From JAAZIN01 sp964464625 (lineage in GTDB: Bacteria; Bacillota; Dethiobacteria; DTU022): DNA of 64,000 bases. A model generated the notes under the pieces. That model worked only from the letters and a program-made list of their open reading frames with translations, did no database searches and was not told where the DNA came from. Both the position numbers and the translations under genes were made by a program. Of this stretch, positions 1 to 8,906 are shown in pieces. The stretch lies in NCBI GenBank assembly GCA_964464625.1, contig CAYXKD010000002.1, forward strand, positions 1-64,000, written 5' to 3'. Each line of letters starts with the position of its first letter. Positions within the stretch are counted from its first letter, which is position 1.

Positions 1-24
1 GGAATCTTTTTTTGCGATAGTATG

Positions 25-52
25 AAAAACTAGCTTTTCAAGACCTGACCCC
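25..52. repeat. 28-bp dispersed repeat, copy 1
   Basis: This stretch is identical over 28 bases to 54333-54360. The minus-strand reading begins GGGGTCAGGTCTTGAAAAG. Both copies lie at or just beyond the 3' end of a minus-strand gene; here it sits about 20 bases past the dedA stop. Nothing in it codes. It is a second repeat family, distinct from the nine longer palindromes elsewhere in the window. Its mobility or function is not known from the sequence. Confidence 0.75.
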
Positions 53-70
53 GTCTAGATCGTCGGGTTG

Positions 71-763
71 CTATTTTTTAAGACGGGTCAGCAGTGCGGA
101 AAAGGAGATTTTCCACCTCTTAGCGCGGTAAAGATAGATCAGGGCGGCGACACAGAGGATAAGCAGCGGCCAGATCCAGGGGGAAATGGAGGTTAAAGTT
201 CTGACAAGGCGAAAAAGAAGGCCCGCCGCACCGGTAAAAAGAAGGCTCCAGCCGATAATCCAGAGGCTGAATATGGCTCCGCCCAGTGCGGTTGAGATGA
301 TGAAAACAAAAAAATTCATGTGCAGCGCTCCGGCGGGAAAGGAGATAAAGGTGCGCGTCACTCCCCAGAGCTGCCCCACAAAGATGGAGTAGGTGCCGTA
401 TTTCTCTATAAAAGCGTAAACCTTTTTCAGACGTCCAGGGCCCCCTATGCGCCCTTGATCTGTCCCGTTGTGATTGCGCAGCTGGTTTCCCATCACCCGC
501 CCCAGGCTGCCCCCCAAAAAGCCAACAATGTAGCTGATTATACTGCCTGCAATAATTCCTCCGGTAGAAGCCAGCATGAGCGTCCAGAAACTGGCCTTCC
601 CCTTCAGGATCATTCCGCCTGCAGCGATAAGGACCACAGATGATGTAAAGGGCACCCCGGCGCTTTCAGCGAGCATGGCTGCAGCTGCACCCCATGCTCC
701 ATACTTCTGGATCAATCCGCCCAGGATTTCCTGGATTGTAACTATAAATTCGGGAAGCTCCAT
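71..763 (-). CDS. DedA-family membrane protein
   Basis: This 230-residue polytopic membrane protein matches the DedA/VTT family. It has the N-terminal amphipathic stretch, the re-entrant glutamate/proline segment around residues 33-40 (ESAGVPFTSS), the conserved G-x-x-R-T-F-x-S-x-P-A-G segment near residues 134-145, and C-terminal hydrophobic helices. DedA proteins are proton-coupled lipid-carrier transporters. Some (UptA type) return undecaprenyl phosphate across the membrane. An AGGTGA ribosome site precedes ATG 763. The start lies 7 bases after the ROK gene stop, so the two are probably co-transcribed. Family assignment is firm; the exact substrate is inferred. Confidence 0.88.
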   Translation of the reverse strand: MELPEFIVTIQEILGGLIQKYGAWGAAAAMLAESAGVPFTSSVVLIAAGGMILKGKASFWTLMLASTGGIIAGSIISYIVGFLGGSLGRVMGNQLRNHNGTDQGRIGGPGRLKKVYAFIEKYGTYSIFVGQLWGVTRTFISFPAGALHMNFFVFIISTALGGAIFSLWIIGWSLLFTGAAGLLFRLVRTLTSISPWIWPLLILCVAALIYLYRAKRWKISFSALLTRLKK

Positions 764-770
764 CTTTTTC

Positions 771-1709
771 TCACCTGCACATCATTGCAAACATGCCCCA
801 GGCCCCGGCATCCGGTTCAAGGCGGGCTGCTTCAACTTTAACCCTGGTTATTTTTACGGCAGGTGGAACAGCAATTTCTTCTATTTTATTCTGAAGCATC
901 CCGATCAGGGCGGGCTGGTTCCGGGCAACGCCTCCCCCAATTACCAGGCAGGAGGGATTCAGCAGCGTTACCAGGTTGGCCAGAGCAGTGCCAATATCAT
1001 CAACAGCATTCTCAATTATAGATGCCGCCAGGGTATTCCCGGCTGCGGCAAGGCTAAAAACTGCGGCGCTGTTGAGCGGCCCCTTTAAAGGATCGCTCTC
1101 GCCCCAGAGAGAGATGGCGCTGCGGGCTATCCCCAGGCCCGATGCCCAGGCCTCCAGGCAGCCATAACCTCCGCAGCCGCAGCGGCGCCCCTTGCCAAAG
1201 CGCTTGACATGCCCTATCTCCCCGGCAAAACCCCCGCTGCCCCGGTAGATATCTCCATTAAGGTAGAGTCCTGCACCGATACCGGTACTGATGGTAATAT
1301 AGGCGGCATGGCGGTGGCCGCGGGCGGCGCCGTATTTTACCTCGCCCAGAACAGCGGCATTGGCGTCGTTTTCAAGTAATACAGGGCAGCGGCAGTAATC
1401 TTGCAGCATTTTGCGAAAGTAGACCGGCTCGTGCCAGTCAAGGTTGGGGGATTCGTGAATCACCCCTTCTTCAAAATCAACCAGTGCGGCAATGCAGACG
1501 CCCAGACCGGCCAGTGACCGGTAATCACGCCCCTCATCCTGCAGCGCATGGAAAAGCGCCTCTTGAAGAACCCCGGCTACCAGCTCCGGCGCCGCTTCTG
1601 AAGGCGTGGGGAGAATACGACGCAGGATTACATCCCTATCCGGACTCACCAGCATCAGCAATATCTTTGTGCCGCCTATATCTGCAACAGCGTATACCTG
1701 CTCTTCCAA
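771..1709 (-). CDS. ROK-family sugar kinase (glucokinase-like)
   Basis: This protein is probably a cytoplasmic ATP-dependent hexose kinase of the ROK family. The N-terminal phosphate-binding motif DIGGTK is followed by the sugar-binding E-N-D-A-N-A segment and the GEIGH stretch. The family zinc motif C-x-C-G-x-x-G-C-x-E is present (RCGCGGYGCLE). I chose TTG at 1709 (312 residues) because GGAGGG lies 9 bases upstream and the length then fits the family. An upstream start at 1772 is also open, but it would overlap ubiB by 37 bases. No DNA-binding N-terminal domain is present, so this is a kinase and not a ROK repressor. The sugar is not determined. Confidence 0.85.
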   Translation of the reverse strand: MEEQVYAVADIGGTKILLMLVSPDRDVILRRILPTPSEAAPELVAGVLQEALFHALQDEGRDYRSLAGLGVCIAALVDFEEGVIHESPNLDWHEPVYFRKMLQDYCRCPVLLENDANAAVLGEVKYGAARGHRHAAYITISTGIGAGLYLNGDIYRGSGGFAGEIGHVKRFGKGRRCGCGGYGCLEAWASGLGIARSAISLWGESDPLKGPLNSAAVFSLAAAGNTLAASIIENAVDDIGTALANLVTLLNPSCLVIGGGVARNQPALIGMLQNKIEEIAVPPAVKITRVKVEAARLEPDAGAWGMFAMMCR

Positions 1710-1735
1710 AGCATAATTCCCTCCAGGATGTGTCT

Positions 1736-3409
1736 TTAAAGCCTTCCCGAGCGAATAACGGCAAATATCCACCAGAGCCCCGCCAGTATAGCGCCGATAA
1801 GTACAATTTCCCCCAGGGGGATCTTTTCCAGCCAGCTCATGGTGCCAAGTTTAATATTTTGCGATAATCCGATGATCAGGCTTGCCAGAATGATACTGAA
1901 ACCGAGGCGGTTGACAGCATGTTTCACTGTTTTCATCACCGGATCAACCTGGGGCAACTCCACTTTAATTTTCAGCTCACCTGCCGCCGAGTTGCGCAGA
2001 AGTTCCACTGCATGTTCAGGGAGCACCTCCATAAGCCGCCGGTATCCGCGCAGTGTTCCCCGCAGGCGCCTCATCTCCAGCTTGAGCTCTCTGCGCTGCA
2101 TTGCGGGGGCATACTTCGCAGCTGCAGAAGCCAGGCTGAATTTCGGATCAAGGCGCAAGACTGTTCCTTCAAGGGTCATCGCCGCCTTGGCCAGGAGAAT
2201 AAATTCATGGGGAAATCGCAAGCGGTGTTTCACAGCGATCTGCATTAATTTCTGGATCGCCTCGCCGGCAACGATATTTTTTAGCGGTATTTCAAAGTAT
2301 TGCTCCTGCAGTTCATCAATATCCCGGATCAGCTCCAGGCGGTTAATCCCCGGCGGCACAAAAGCAAAGTCGAGAAGTTCATCAACAACTGCAGCAGTAT
2401 CCATGCTTTGAAAGGCCCGGACAATAATGATAAACTTGCTTCTCATCGAATCGCTGATAAAACCGGCTGAACCGAAATCCATAAAAAAGAGTTTGCCCCC
2501 GGGCAACACGGCTATATTCCCCGGATGGGGATCGCCGTGAAAGAAACCGTCCACAAAAACTTGTTTGAAAAACGCATCAGCCAGGATCTCTGCCACCTCC
2601 CGGGGCGGCGGATCTGCGGCTTGATCCTCCATGTAGCGGTTTAGATTGATTCCTTCACGGTATTCCAGGGTCAGCACATTCCGGGTGGTATTTTCCCAAA
2701 AAACACGGGGGATGCATATATGATGCTCAGCGGCGAAATTATGGCGAAACCGCTTTGCATATCGCGCCTCGGTATTGTAGTCCAGCTCCCGCAGCAGGAT
2801 CTGTTTCAGCTCTTCAGCAATCCCCGAAAGCTGGTACAGAGCGCCTAAATCGGTGTTCCGGTCGATGAATAAGGCCAGCTCCGTCAGGATACCGAGATCC
2901 CGTTCAACCATTTCATCAACACCGGGACGCTTTATTTTGACAACGACCTCTTCGCCGCTGTGCAGGAGAGCCCTGTGCACCTGTCCGATTGAGGCCGCTG
3001 CCAGCGGTTCTGAATCGAAACGGGCAAAGCGGTCAGCCGCTTCGCCCCCCAGTTCGGAGTCCAGAATCTTCTGCGCCTGCTCAGAGGAAAAGGGCGGCAC
3101 CCGGTCCTGCAGTCTGGAGAGCTCCTCAATATAAGAGTGCGGCAGCAGGTCGGGCCGGGTGCTCAGGATCTGTCCCAGCTTCACAAAAGCCGGCCCCAGT
3201 TCCGTCAAAGCCATCCGCAGGCGGGTTTCCACCTTCCGGGTAATGGCGCCATCCTTCCGCCGCCTCCGGAGCAAGATTTTCTCTCTAAACCCAAAAAGAC
3301 GCAGCTCATCCAGGGCCTGAGCGAAACCGTATTTGATGAGGATCTTCAGAATCTGACGGTATCGTCCCAGATAGCGCAGCTGGCGCAGGGGCCTCAGTCC
3401 CAGTTTCAT
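1736..3409 (-). CDS. ABC1/UbiB-family atypical kinase
   Basis: This 557-residue protein carries the UbiB hallmarks. These are the KxGQ motif (VKLGQ) with the following S-T-R-P segment, the alanine-rich nucleotide loop AAASIGQVH in place of a glycine loop, catalytic HGDPHPGN, and MDFG. Two hydrophobic helices at the C-terminus (about residues 510-550) anchor it in the membrane. UbiB proteins support quinone or other isoprenoid-lipid biosynthesis or transport through a protein-kinase-like ATPase. The start codon overlaps the stop of the upstream phasin-like gene by four bases (ATGA), which indicates coupled translation. The role in this organism is inferred, since no quinone genes are nearby. 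Confidence 0.88.
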   Translation of the reverse strand: MKLGLRPLRQLRYLGRYRQILKILIKYGFAQALDELRLFGFREKILLRRRRKDGAITRKVETRLRMALTELGPAFVKLGQILSTRPDLLPHSYIEELSRLQDRVPPFSSEQAQKILDSELGGEAADRFARFDSEPLAAASIGQVHRALLHSGEEVVVKIKRPGVDEMVERDLGILTELALFIDRNTDLGALYQLSGIAEELKQILLRELDYNTEARYAKRFRHNFAAEHHICIPRVFWENTTRNVLTLEYREGINLNRYMEDQAADPPPREVAEILADAFFKQVFVDGFFHGDPHPGNIAVLPGGKLFFMDFGSAGFISDSMRSKFIIIVRAFQSMDTAAVVDELLDFAFVPPGINRLELIRDIDELQEQYFEIPLKNIVAGEAIQKLMQIAVKHRLRFPHEFILLAKAAMTLEGTVLRLDPKFSLASAAAKYAPAMQRRELKLEMRRLRGTLRGYRRLMEVLPEHAVELLRNSAAGELKIKVELPQVDPVMKTVKHAVNRLGFSIILASLIIGLSQNIKLGTMSWLEKIPLGEIVLIGAILAGLWWIFAVIRSGRL

Positions 3410-3717
3410 TCCAGCTTTTCTTTAATCAATGCTGCCAGTTCATCAATTTTTCTTTCAACCCGATCAAGCTCATCGCGGCTCACAAACTTCTGTTTCCATG
3501 AAGCTTCCATCTTATCCTTTAGCTGCTGCAGATGATCCATAAAGCGCTCTTTTTCATCTTTCCCCTTTTCAGACATCCTGTTAAGCACTTTCTGCGCATC
3601 ATCACGCTTAAGCTCACCCTTCTCCACGAGCATGTCAAAAACTTCTTCGGCCTTCTCTTTGCTCAAGATAAACAAACCGAGGGTGGCGGATACAAAATCA
3701 TCAAACACCCTGACCAC
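3406..3717 (-). CDS. Small phasin-like coiled-coil protein
   Basis: This is a 103-residue, highly charged, helical protein with a predicted coiled coil over roughly residues 25-100. The last 25 residues, rich in Arg, Glu and Leu, resemble the family annotated as phasin or polyhydroxyalkanoate-granule regulator. That family is often found beside UbiB homologues. The stop codon overlaps the ubiB start (ATGA), so the two proteins probably act together. The start is likely GTG at 3717, but a second GTG three codons later has a comparable ribosome site. No PHA synthase is seen, so a PHA role is doubtful here. Confidence 0.72.
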   Translation of the reverse strand: MVRVFDDFVSATLGLFILSKEKAEEVFDMLVEKGELKRDDAQKVLNRMSEKGKDEKERFMDHLQQLKDKMEASWKQKFVSRDELDRVERKIDELAALIKEKLE

Positions 3718-3812
3718 TTCCTTTCAGTTCTTCTGACTATATTTTATCTTACTGAAGGAAAATATTGCAGCCTCAGCTGTTTTTGGCCTTCCTGCTCCCT
3801 GAGGGGGTTCGT

Positions 3813-5006
3813 TCAACCCTCATCGCCACTGCTATCATAAAGCTGAGGCGGTATTCTTTGATCATAGAGGTAGTCCTCGTAGATATACATGAGCTCCTTA
3901 TCAAAAAGCGGTCTTTTCAGATCAACAGCAGCGCTTCTCACGGCGCCGAGAATATCATCAGCCTCTTCATCGGAGAGAGCAATGCCATATTCTTCAAACT
4001 TAATTTTCACCGCCCTGCTTCCGGAGTGCTTGCCGATTATGATCTGGCGCTGCATCCCCACCTCCTCGGGGCTGAAGACTTCGTATGTTTCCGGATTCTT
4101 CAAGACCCCATCAGCATGAATGCCCGATTCATGAGCAAAGGTGTTGGAGCCCACAATAGGTTTGCTGGGGTAAAGCGGCCTTCCTGAAGCCCTGGCCACA
4201 TACTCACAGAGATTCAAAAAATCTTTTGTGTTCACTCCCAGATTGAGCCCGAAAAGAAACTTCAGCGCCATGGCCACCTCCTCCAGGGCGGCATTGCCCG
4301 CTCTTTCGCCAAGGCCGTTCACCGTTACCCCGATAAAGCGCGCCCCCGCCTTGATCCCGGCCAGCGCATTTGCCGTGGCCATACCGAAATCGTTGTGTGT
4401 ATGCATCTCCACATCCATGCCGGTAAGGTCTATGATCCGGCTCACCAGATCATAAGTCCTGAAAGGCTCCAGCACACCCACAGTATCGCAGTAGCGCAGC
4501 CGGTCCGCGCCGGCAGCCTGGGCCTCCCGGGCAAACTTCAGCAGAAAATCCTTATCGCTTCGCGAGGCATCTTCGGCATTAACCGAAATATAGACACCCG
4601 CTTTTTTAGCATATTCCACCGCTGCAGTCATATTTTCGAGAACCCATTCACGCGACGTGCGCAACTTATGGGTAATATGAATATCGGAAGTTGAAATGGA
4701 AATGGCCACCGCATCAACACCGCAATCGAGGGAATGGCGGACATCATCCACATTGGCCCGGTTCCAGGCCATGATGCTCGCCTGAAGCCCGTATGAAGCG
4801 ATCTGCCTGATTGCCTCTTTCTCATCACCGCCCATCACCGGGATGCCCGCCTCGATCTGGTGCACCCCCACATTATCGAGCATCCTGGCAATGCGCAGTT
4901 TCTCCCTGTTTGAAAAGACCACGCCGGCGGTCTGCTCACCATCGCGCAAGGTAGTATCAACAAGCATCACATAACCTTTTTCCAAACCATCATAAAAACG
5001 TTTCAT
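3813..5006 (-). CDS. Homocitrate synthase / Re-citrate synthase-type enzyme
   Basis: This is a cytosolic acyl-transferring aldolase of the HMGL-like family (homocitrate, isopropylmalate and Re-citrate synthases). It condenses acetyl-CoA with a 2-oxo acid. The signature DTTLRDGEQT lies at the N-terminus, the metal-binding H-T-H-N-D motif is in the barrel, and the second signature NGLGERAGNAALEE is intact. At 397 residues it is short and lacks the leucine-feedback domain of LeuA. I chose ATG 5006, which has AAGGAG 10 bases upstream; an upstream ATG at 5030 has no ribosome site. It lies 52 bases downstream of proA. No nif genes are in the window, so a glutamate-pathway citrate synthase is a real alternative to NifV. 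Confidence 0.82.
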   Translation of the reverse strand: MKRFYDGLEKGYVMLVDTTLRDGEQTAGVVFSNREKLRIARMLDNVGVHQIEAGIPVMGGDEKEAIRQIASYGLQASIMAWNRANVDDVRHSLDCGVDAVAISISTSDIHITHKLRTSREWVLENMTAAVEYAKKAGVYISVNAEDASRSDKDFLLKFAREAQAAGADRLRYCDTVGVLEPFRTYDLVSRIIDLTGMDVEMHTHNDFGMATANALAGIKAGARFIGVTVNGLGERAGNAALEEVAMALKFLFGLNLGVNTKDFLNLCEYVARASGRPLYPSKPIVGSNTFAHESGIHADGVLKNPETYEVFSPEEVGMQRQIIIGKHSGSRAVKIKFEEYGIALSDEEADDILGAVRSAAVDLKRPLFDKELMYIYEDYLYDQRIPPQLYDSSGDEG

Positions 5007-5058
5007 CAATTTTTCACTCCTTAACAGCATGGCCGGCCCGAGAGGCTTGGCGCACTCA

Positions 5059-6309
5059 TCAACGGGTCTCGCCGGAACCGTAGATAATATATTTCAGACT
5101 TGTAAGCGCTTTCAGCCCCATGGGTCCGCGCACATGAAGCTTCTGGGTGCTGATCCCCATCTCTGCTCCGAGGCCAAACTCATTGCCATCGGTAAAGCGC
5201 GTGGAGGCATTGACATAGACCGCGGCTGCATCCACAAGGTTGAGAAAAGTGCGGGCCCGGGCATAATCGCTTGTCACAATAGCCTCAGAATGCATTGTCC
5301 CATAGCGGTTGATATGAGCAACAGCTTCATCCAGGCCGGCCACCACCCGCACCGCCAGGATCAGATCAAGATACTCGGCAGCCCAGTCATCTTCGGAAGC
5401 CTCTTTCACCGCAGGATTATATGAGGCGGTGCGCCGACAGCCGCGCAGCTCCACGCCGGCCTTGATCAGCTCCGGCAGCACCAGCGGTAAAAATTGATCC
5501 GCCTCGGACTCAGCCACAAGCAGCGTCTCCACAGCATTGCAGACCCCCGGCCGCTGCACCTTGGCGTTTAAGGTTAGAGCCGCAGCCATTTCCAGATCTG
5601 CCCCTTCGTCAACATAGAGATGGCAGTTACCCGCCCCTGTCTCAATTACAGGAACAGTGGCATTTTCAATGACCGTTTTAATCAGATCAGGGCCGCCGCG
5701 CGGTATAAGCAGATCTACCAGGCCATTCAGCCGCATCAATGTGCGGGCGGCCGAGCGATGGGTATCCTCGATAAGCTGAACTGCAGTATCAGGCAGCCCT
5801 GCCGCCCTGAGCTGCTCCTGAATAATCCTTACAAAGCAGATATTTGAGCGGATTGCTTCGGAGCCTCCGCGCAGGAGCACGGCATTGCCTGACTTCAGGG
5901 TCAGACCGGCGGCATCCACAGTAACATTCGGGCGGGCCTCGTAGATTATCCCCACAACCCCCAGGGGCACGCGGATCTCTCCGATCTGCAGGCCGCTGGG
6001 GCGCAGCCGCATACCGGTAACCTCTCCAACAGGGTCATCTAGAGCGGCTATCTCCAGCAAACCCTCCGCAGCAGCGAAAACCCTCTCCTCGTTTAACATA
6101 AGGCGGTCCGACAGCGCCTCACTGTAATGGGGATGGCTCCTGTAAAGCTGCAAATCTTCCGCATTCGCTTTAATAATTTCCTTGCTCTTTTCTTTCAAGG
6201 CCGCTGCAATAAGCTGCAGCGCCTTATTTTTCGCTTCCGCGCCCAGAGTTGCCATTACAGCAGCCGCCTGGCGCGCTTTTTCAGCCTTTGCTGTTACTTC
6301 TGGATGCAT
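5059..6309 (-). CDS. proA: Glutamate-5-semialdehyde dehydrogenase (gamma-glutamyl phosphate reductase)
   Basis: ProA reduces gamma-glutamyl phosphate with NADPH to glutamate semialdehyde in proline synthesis. The 416-residue length is standard. The aldehyde-dehydrogenase-like fold is recognisable from GVVGIIYEARPNVTVDA, LLRGGSEA and the catalytic-cysteine region QRPGVCNAVETLL, and the C-terminus has F-G-L-G-A-E-M-G-I-S-T-Q. The ATG follows the proB stop directly (TAAATG), so translation is coupled and the proB and proA products can form the usual channeling complex. Confidence 0.97.
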   Translation of the reverse strand: MHPEVTAKAEKARQAAAVMATLGAEAKNKALQLIAAALKEKSKEIIKANAEDLQLYRSHPHYSEALSDRLMLNEERVFAAAEGLLEIAALDDPVGEVTGMRLRPSGLQIGEIRVPLGVVGIIYEARPNVTVDAAGLTLKSGNAVLLRGGSEAIRSNICFVRIIQEQLRAAGLPDTAVQLIEDTHRSAARTLMRLNGLVDLLIPRGGPDLIKTVIENATVPVIETGAGNCHLYVDEGADLEMAAALTLNAKVQRPGVCNAVETLLVAESEADQFLPLVLPELIKAGVELRGCRRTASYNPAVKEASEDDWAAEYLDLILAVRVVAGLDEAVAHINRYGTMHSEAIVTSDYARARTFLNLVDAAAVYVNASTRFTDGNEFGLGAEMGISTQKLHVRGPMGLKALTSLKYIIYGSGETR

Positions 6310-7506
6310 TTAGGGAACCTCACCTTCTTTTGTCTGTAAATAACTGGTGTCACCGCTGCCTTCATCTAAACTGTTGCATTCATAGACAACCATGTTATCG
6401 CGATGAATTACTTCGTCGCCAGCCTCCCTGCCGATGAGGCGGACAATATGGTGGCTGGAATGCTTCTTGATGAGGGAAAGTTCCTCTGAAGTAAAGTTGC
6501 AGAGCCCGCGGCCAATCTCCCTGCCGCTGCCATCGCGAATGGAAATCAGGGCCCCCTTTTCAAAAGTTCCCTCCACGCTGAGCACACCCACAGGCAGAAG
6601 GCTCTTACCGGCGCTGCAGAGCGCTCTTCTAGCCCCCTCATCAACGGTTACGCTGCCCTGAAGAACCCGCCCGTAAGCAATCCAGCGTTTGCGGCGGTTA
6701 AGGTAGCTCTTATGGGGATGAAAATATGTCCCCGGATTTTCACCGCTTAAAATACGGTTCAGCACCCCGGGTATCTTTCCACAGGCGATATACATCCCCA
6801 CTCCCGAATTGGCGGCAATCTCGGCGGCCTGCACTTTCGTCACCATTCCCCCTGTGGCCAGTTCATCCTCTGTTCCGGCAGCATACCCTTTTATCTCGGG
6901 AGTGATGGACTTAACCTCCGAAATAAGGCGGGAGCGGCTGCACAGGTTTGGATCGCTTTCATAAAGGCCTTTCACAGTGGTAAGGATCACCAGAAGATCG
7001 GCGTCGCAGAGACCCGCCACCAGTGCTGAAAGGCGGTCATTATCGCCAAATTTTATCTCCTGAACCGACACAGTGTCATTCTCATTGATTACCGGCACCA
7101 CACCCCAACGCAAAAGGGTGAGAAGGGTATTGCTGGCATTGAGGTAACGGCCGCGGCCGGCAAAATCAGCCCTGGTCAGCAGCACCTGCGCTACTATCTG
7201 GCCGTATTCCAGAAAGAATTTCTCGTACAGCTGTATGAGGACACCCTGTCCCACAGCGGCGGCTGCCTGTTTCCCGGGGATGGTTTCCGGGCGCTGCCTC
7301 ATTCCCAGCCTTCCCATGCCGGCCCCGATAGCCCCCGATGTTACCAGTATGATTTGCCGTCCCTGGTTCTTCAAATCGGCAAGCTCCCGGACCAGCCTGT
7401 CGATATAGGCAAGGTTAAGCTGTCCCGTTTCATGGGTTAACAGCCTGGTGCCGACCTTCACCACGATCCGCTCTGCTTTGGCAGGAGGCCCATACCCTTT
7501 ACTCAT
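6310..7506 (-). CDS. proB: Glutamate 5-kinase
   Basis: ProB phosphorylates glutamate to gamma-glutamyl phosphate, the first step of proline synthesis and the usual point of proline feedback. The N-terminal amino-acid-kinase domain shows VVKVGTRLL, LVTSGAIGAGM, and the INENDTVS plus FGDNDRLSA segments. A C-terminal PUA domain follows from about residue 275. At 398 residues it is somewhat longer than the typical 370. The start overlaps the proC stop by 8 bases, and its own stop abuts the proA ATG, giving a tight proC-proB-proA order. Confidence 0.97.
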   Translation of the reverse strand: MSKGYGPPAKAERIVVKVGTRLLTHETGQLNLAYIDRLVRELADLKNQGRQIILVTSGAIGAGMGRLGMRQRPETIPGKQAAAAVGQGVLIQLYEKFFLEYGQIVAQVLLTRADFAGRGRYLNASNTLLTLLRWGVVPVINENDTVSVQEIKFGDNDRLSALVAGLCDADLLVILTTVKGLYESDPNLCSRSRLISEVKSITPEIKGYAAGTEDELATGGMVTKVQAAEIAANSGVGMYIACGKIPGVLNRILSGENPGTYFHPHKSYLNRRKRWIAYGRVLQGSVTVDEGARRALCSAGKSLLPVGVLSVEGTFEKGALISIRDGSGREIGRGLCNFTSEELSLIKKHSSHHIVRLIGREAGDEVIHRDNMVVYECNSLDEGSGDTSYLQTKEGEVP

Positions 7507-8320
7507 ACTTCAGCTCTCCCGCCCGCTGCACCGCTGTCTGGACCGCCCCGATAAGACTGCTTCTAAACCTCCCCGACTCCAGCACCGCCAGGGCGGCGGC
7601 GGATGTCCCTGCAGGCGATGTCACATCATTGCGCAGCTCCGCCGGGTGGCGTCCGCTTTCCCGGACCATCTGCGCCGCACCGATAACTGTCTGTATGACC
7701 AGATCTGCTGCGTTCCTACGGCTTAGCCCTATATTTACCCCCGCATCGATGAGAACCTCAATGAAAAGATAGACATATGCCGGGCCCGTGCCGCTCAACC
7801 CTGTCACAGCATCCATTAGCTTCTCTTCAACGGTAATGATCAGCCCTAAATGGCTCAGCAGTTTTTTTACCTCGCCGGCCTCTTCAGGGGTTACCTCTTT
7901 TCCACAGCTCATGGCAATAGCTCCTTCACCTACAAGGCAGGGGGTATTGGGCATCAGCCGGATGATCTTGCTTCCCGCAGGCAGGCGCACTTCATAGAAC
8001 TTGATCGTTATCCCCGCAGCAAGGGAGATAAGCAGCTGCTCCTCCGGCTGGAAGAATTTGGCCCATTCAGCGGAGGAGGTTAAAATATCCTGCGGTTTGA
8101 CCGCTACGACAATATAGCGGCACTTTTGGAAAAGCTGCTCCCCATCTGCAGCGGGCATAACTCCAAGCTCAACAGAGAGATCCTCCATTTTATTACTGTC
8201 AAGATCATAGATCCACAGATTTGCCGGATCCATCTCACCGGAAGCGATCAAACCCCGGATAAGCGCCGTTCCCATGGCGCCGCATCCTATTATTCCGATA
8301 ACTGGTAAATTTAAGCTCAA
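7499..8320 (-). CDS. proC: Pyrroline-5-carboxylate reductase
   Basis: ProC carries out the last step of proline synthesis, NAD(P)H reduction of pyrroline-5-carboxylate. The Rossmann motif GIIGCGAMGTAL begins at residue 7. The family signature toward the C-terminus, with D-V-T-S-P-A-G-T, is present. I set the start at TTG 8320 (273 residues), which has a strong GGGAGGAG site 7 bases upstream; extending upstream adds about 38 residues with no family resemblance. It is the first gene of the proCBA operon. The promoter should lie between here and the divergent tRNA, but no convincing match was seen. Confidence 0.95.
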   Translation of the reverse strand: MSLNLPVIGIIGCGAMGTALIRGLIASGEMDPANLWIYDLDSNKMEDLSVELGVMPAADGEQLFQKCRYIVVAVKPQDILTSSAEWAKFFQPEEQLLISLAAGITIKFYEVRLPAGSKIIRLMPNTPCLVGEGAIAMSCGKEVTPEEAGEVKKLLSHLGLIITVEEKLMDAVTGLSGTGPAYVYLFIEVLIDAGVNIGLSRRNAADLVIQTVIGAAQMVRESGRHPAELRNDVTSPAGTSAAALAVLESGRFRSSLIGAVQTAVQRAGELKYE

Positions 8321-8534
8321 ACTTTTACTCCTCCCGTGAAGGTGATTAAGCTTAATTTTATAATAATGTTGCTCTCTCTGCAATACAGTAAAAGAAGATG
8401 CAAAAACTGGAATGGATAAGTAAATAATAACCATCCACCTGCCGGCCCGGTGAATGAAACAGACGGTGCTCCACCGGCTGGAAAAGCGGGCTTAAGCAGC
8501 GGTCTAACTGCACTTCCTGGCTTGTGTGAACTGT

Positions 8535-8563
8535 TTGACAAAACTGCCATGCTGGATTAAAAT
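8535..8563 (+). promoter_or_regulatory. Sigma-A promoter for tRNA-Trp
   Basis: A perfect -35 box TTGACA (8535-8540) and a -10 box TAAAAT (8558-8563) are separated by exactly 17 bases. The tRNA begins 10 bases after the -10 box, as expected for a single stable-RNA promoter. Confidence 0.8.
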
Positions 8564-8572
8564 ATGGGCAGC

Positions 8573-8648
8573 AGGGGAGTAGCTCAAGCGGTAGAGCACT
8601 GGTCTCCAAAACCAGGGGCTGCGGGTTCGAGTCCTGTCTCCCCTGCCA
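8573..8648 (+). tRNA. tRNA-Trp (anticodon CCA)
   Basis: This 76-base gene folds as a complete cloverleaf. The acceptor stem AGGGGAG pairs with CTCCCCT, the D stem is GCTC/GAGC, and the anticodon stem CTGGT/ACCAG encloses the loop CTCCAAA with anticodon CCA at 8606-8608. The T arm contains GTTCGAGT and has two G-U pairs. The discriminator is G and the terminal CCA is encoded in the DNA. It stands alone between proC and the NYN gene, on the opposite strand to both. Confidence 0.96.
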
Positions 8649-8906
8649 CTTTTATTTCTTAAAAACGTTGACAGCAAAGGGGTTCGGCGATTCGGTCGGG
8701 CCTCTTTATTTGCATTTGGACAGATTTTGCACAGATTTTATTTTCTGCCTTGCGCCTCTTAAGGGGGTCTGCCCCTTGCGGTTTTTCTTCGCAAAAAAAT
8801 AAAGCATAAAAAACGCACAGGTGTTTTTCGACGCTGAAAAAGGCGCCCCGGCGGGACCTTTCAAAACTTTGATGCATCCTTTTGGCGGGCTTTCCGGGAG
8901 AGACGT

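Noticed and set aside
8649..8906. A 72-residue open frame between tRNA-Trp and the NYN gene.
   Set aside because: Composition is odd, there is no ribosome site, and no family resemblance. The stretch has short inverted repeats but no clear terminator.
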